Positions 5,457-6,896 of a DNA stretch of 6,896 bases are shown here, piece by piece (within the stretch, counting starts at the first letter, position 1; every line of letters begins with the position of its first letter). Origin of the DNA: Chloroflexota bacterium. Its GTDB lineage: Bacteria; Chloroflexota; Anaerolineae; Anaerolineales; Villigracilaceae. The notes below the pieces were generated by a model that worked only from the letters and a program-made list of their open reading frames with translations, had not been told where the DNA came from and ran no database searches. The position numbers were made by a program, and so were the translations under genes. Where the stretch lies: NCBI GenBank assembly GCA_021796315.1, contig JAJYOH010000327.1, positions 1-6,896 on the forward strand, given 5' to 3'.

Positions 5457-5897
5457 CTATAAATTTTCTCTAATCCATGCAAGGACATCGCCTGGCGTCC
5501 CAATCTTGAGGCCTGATCTTTCGGCAACCTTCGGATCGTCAAGGAAATGCTTGCGGTTATGTGTGACCAGATAATCCACGTTCGTTTTCATTGCTGCAAG
5601 TAAAATTGGGACATCATCACGATCAGCGATCAAATATAAATTTTCTTCTATTTCCCGTTGAGTAGGGTTATGGACAATTTTTAGCCGGGCGTCTTTTATT
5701 GTTTGGCGGAATTCCGGCAAAGAATGAGGCGCTTTTTTTGCCATTGAACGTTCGCTCTCGGTGATGACCTGCTCGCTGATGAAAGTTTCTATTTGACCAT
5801 TTTCAGACATAACCAGTAACACACGTGCCGCGCCTGTTGATGAAATGATGCCCGCGATTACTGCGCTGCTATCAAGGAACACTTTAATTTTTGACAT
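5457..5897 (-). CDS. PIN-domain ribonuclease toxin
   Basis: This 146-residue protein is a complete single PIN domain of the COG1569/PIN_3 type. In toxin-antitoxin pairs such proteins are Mg-dependent RNases. KVFLDSSAVIAG (5-16) gives the first acidic residue, Asp9; VITESER (44-50) gives Glu47; ADRDDVPILLAA (91-102) gives Asp95, with Asp92/Asp94 close by; VDYLVTHNRKHF (107-118) gives Asp108 with the Thr/Asn that follow. All four acidic positions are present, so the nuclease should be active. The start chosen (5897) begins the first strand directly and overlaps the antitoxin gene by 14 nt, typical of translational coupling. A longer start at 5942 would add 15 polar residues unlike the family. 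The neighbouring AbrB gene supports the toxin role. The RNA target is unknown. Confidence 0.9.
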   Translation of the reverse strand: MSKIKVFLDSSAVIAGIISSTGAARVLLVMSENGQIETFISEQVITESERSMAKKAPHSLPEFRQTIKDARLKIVHNPTQREIEENLYLIADRDDVPILLAAMKTNVDYLVTHNRKHFLDDPKVAERSGLKIGTPGDVLAWIRENL

Positions 5898-6153
5898 AGT
5901 GTTCTTTGTAATAACGTTTTCGTTCCTCGTCCAATGTTTCAAGCAAGTCGTCCAAAGTGACGTTGGCCTCCTTCACTTTTTTTGCCACTTTATCTGCGTT
6001 CTTCATGACCTTGCTTTCGATGGGAACCAGAAAAAATGATCCATCACCAACGTCAATTAATTTAAAGAATTCACCTTCTTCCAGTTTGTACTTCTTGCGC
6101 AAACTAGCCGGGAGGGTGATCGAGCCTTTACTGCGGATTTGAATCGTTGCCAT
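5884..6153 (-). CDS. AbrB/SpoVT-type antitoxin
   Basis: This 89-residue protein has an N-terminal swapped-hairpin (AbrB/MazE-like) DNA-binding domain. MATIQIRSKGSITLPASLRK (1-20), KYKLEEGEFFKLIDVGDGSF (21-40) and FLVPIE (41-46) are the canonical strand-helix-strand pattern with the G-S-I-T-L-P core. The charged C-terminal half (50-89, ending in DEERKRYYKEHYVKN) should be helical and is the likely toxin-binding region. GGAG 7 nt before the ATG at 6153 sets the start; the longer frame to 6216 runs through the promoter. It lies first in the operon, overlapping the PIN toxin gene by 14 nt. In this class the antitoxin both neutralises the toxin and represses its own promoter; the palindromes directly upstream fit that. 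Confidence 0.9.
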   Translation of the reverse strand: MATIQIRSKGSITLPASLRKKYKLEEGEFFKLIDVGDGSFFLVPIESKVMKNADKVAKKVKEANVTLDDLLETLDEERKRYYKEHYVKN

Positions 6154-6161
6154 GGTAATTC

Positions 6162-6192
6162 TCCAGAAAATCGTAAATTCCGAATTTCTGGA
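6162..6192. promoter_or_regulatory. Putative operator of the toxin-antitoxin operon
   Basis: Two dyads are nested here. The outer arms are TCCAGAAA (6162-6169) and TTTCTGGA (6185-6192), 8 bp perfect with a 15-nt spacer. Inside is AAATTCCGAATTT (6175-6187), a 13-bp palindrome around a central C. The element touches the -10 box on one side and includes the ribosome binding site on the other. A bound protein would block transcription, and the hairpin form could mask the start site. Binding by the AbrB protein is inferred from position. Confidence 0.6.
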
Positions 6193-6198
6193 ATTATA
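6193..6198 (-). promoter_or_regulatory. -10 box of the antitoxin-toxin operon
   Basis: On the minus strand this is TATAAT, a perfect sigma-70 -10 hexamer, 39 nt before the antitoxin ATG. No good -35 is found at 16-18 nt; TTGAGA is present but only 12 nt upstream. It gives the pair its own transcript, separate from the B3/B4 gene whose stop lies 25 nt upstream. Confidence 0.55.
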
Positions 6199-6223
6199 CC
6201 CCGATTCGTTTCTCAAACTTTTT

Positions 6224-6896
6224 TTACTCTGCGCCCAAAACTTTCAGCACCTCGACCGTTGCATTCGGCGCGATGACCTGCGCATATCGCTGGATATCCT
6301 GCAAATGTTTTGTGACCGCCTCTGTGCCGACTCCCTCTGGCGCGTAGACCGTGAAGACCACGTTCTTTGTACGGGCAGAGATCTGTGTGCGATCGTCCGG
6401 ACCGTAGAGGATGCTCGAGATGATTCCCTTGCCGTCCACGATCATCATGTCGCCAGCCTTGGGATTCTGCGGCTTGCCGTGCAGCAAAGTATAGCTCTCG
6501 GTTCCTTTTGCAACATCCAGCGTGAGGGGCGGATGCAGCTCATCCAGATCGTGACCCGCCGTCAGAAGCAGATTATCCACTTCGGCCATGAACATGGCTT
6601 CGACCAAAGCTGCGATGTTGGGAATGGACTTGCCCTTGAAGAGGATCGACTCGAGTTGAAGCTGGACGTGATACGTCTTATCGAACTTCCGATAATAGGC
6701 ATCGTAGGCCTGCAGGATCGGATGCTTCAACATTATGGCGCGGTACTGATTTGCATAGCGCGCACGCAGTTCCGCCTCAAGCGCTGTTTTGAGTTCTTTC
6801 AACCCGGCATGATGTGGCGGATTTCTTACGCCGCACATGATGAGCACGCCCGCGTGTGCGTTGGGGTAGGTTGCTTTCCATGAGTCGGATAGTTGG
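6224..6896 (-). CDS. B3/B4 tRNA-binding domain protein, N-terminus cut by window edge
   Basis: The frame is open to the right edge, giving 223 visible residues, so the true start lies outside. The sequence matches the free-standing B3/B4 domain (COG3382), related to the editing domain of the phenylalanyl-tRNA synthetase beta chain. In the visible numbering, SWKATYPNAHAGVLIMCGV is at 5-23 and the charged helix LKELKTALEAELRARY at 32-47. AYYRKFDKTYHVQLQLES (66-83), KGKSIPNIAALVE (87-99) and EVDNLLLTAGHDLDEL (105-120) follow. The second half has KAGDMMIVDG (146-155) and DDRTQISARTKNVVFTVY (167-184). The isolated protein may hydrolyse mischarged tRNA or bind a related ligand; its role is not established by sequence. 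It has no visible terminator, so read-through into the antitoxin operon is possible. Confidence 0.85.
   Translation of the reverse strand, partial: QLSDSWKATYPNAHAGVLIMCGVRNPPHHAGLKELKTALEAELRARYANQYRAIMLKHPILQAYDAYYRKFDKTYHVQLQLESILFKGKSIPNIAALVEAMFMAEVDNLLLTAGHDLDELHPPLTLDVAKGTESYTLLHGKPQNPKAGDMMIVDGKGIISSILYGPDDRTQISARTKNVVFTVYAPEGVGTEAVTKHLQDIQRYAQVIAPNATVEVLKVLGAE

Noticed and set aside
5009..5542. A single 177-residue minus-strand gene
   Set aside because: Its first 31 codons overlap the PIN toxin gene in another frame, residues 32-74 are the SRPBCC stub, and the rest is the MFS fragment read out of frame.
5898..5942. Longer start for the PIN toxin (MKHWTRNENVITKNT)
   Set aside because: PIN domains begin almost directly at the first strand, and the extra residues are just the antitoxin C-terminus in another frame. 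It is not excluded outright.
6152..6883. 243-residue plus-strand open frame
   Set aside because: It is antisense to the B3/B4 gene and its promoter region, with cysteine- and histidine-rich composition and no family resemblance.

Overview
The window looks like chromosomal DNA of a free-living bacterium. The protein sequences and the small dispersed hairpin repeats between genes (TTGCGAGCG...CAATCTC type, TCGATA/GGTGGTC type, AGTAATC heptamers) suggest a Chloroflexota bacterium of the Anaerolineae type. That assignment rests on recognition, not on a marker gene, so it is moderate at best. No phage, transposase, CRISPR array, rRNA or tRNA was seen.

Layout, left to right. (1) A minus-strand group reads 2378 -> 1: a small four-helix membrane protein with conserved-looking histidines, then 21 nt later a DHA1-type MFS transporter, then, after a hairpin repeat, the N-terminal 160 residues of an alpha/beta hydrolase cut by the left edge. 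(2) A divergent intergenic region of about 220 nt carries a nested inverted-repeat element. (3) A plus-strand pair follows: an enoyl-CoA hydratase with both catalytic glutamates, and an AAC(3)-family acetyltransferase. They are separated by a 59-nt gap filled with a 7-bp tandem repeat. (4) Convergent to the pair, 2 nt away, is a minus-strand phytol/dolichol-kinase-family membrane protein. (5) A hairpin with T-runs on both sides and an 18-bp perfect palindrome separate it from a decayed locus. There the start of an SRPBCC-fold gene is joined, out of frame, to an internal piece of a DHA2-type MFS transporter. (6) Immediately upstream of that remnant is an AbrB-type antitoxin / PIN-domain toxin operon with overlapping genes. 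It has a consensus TATAAT box, and between that box and the ribosome binding site lie nested palindromes that look like an operator. (7) The right edge cuts a minus-strand gene for a free-standing B3/B4 tRNA-editing-like domain protein.

The genes do not form one pathway. The most coherent units are the toxin-antitoxin operon with its putative operator, the hydratase/acetyltransferase pair, and the membrane protein/MFS pair. The most unusual feature is the chimeric gene remnant at 5056-5449, which records a rearrangement next to the toxin-antitoxin operon. I did not find a clearly new multi-gene system; the candidates worth checking are listed as findings.
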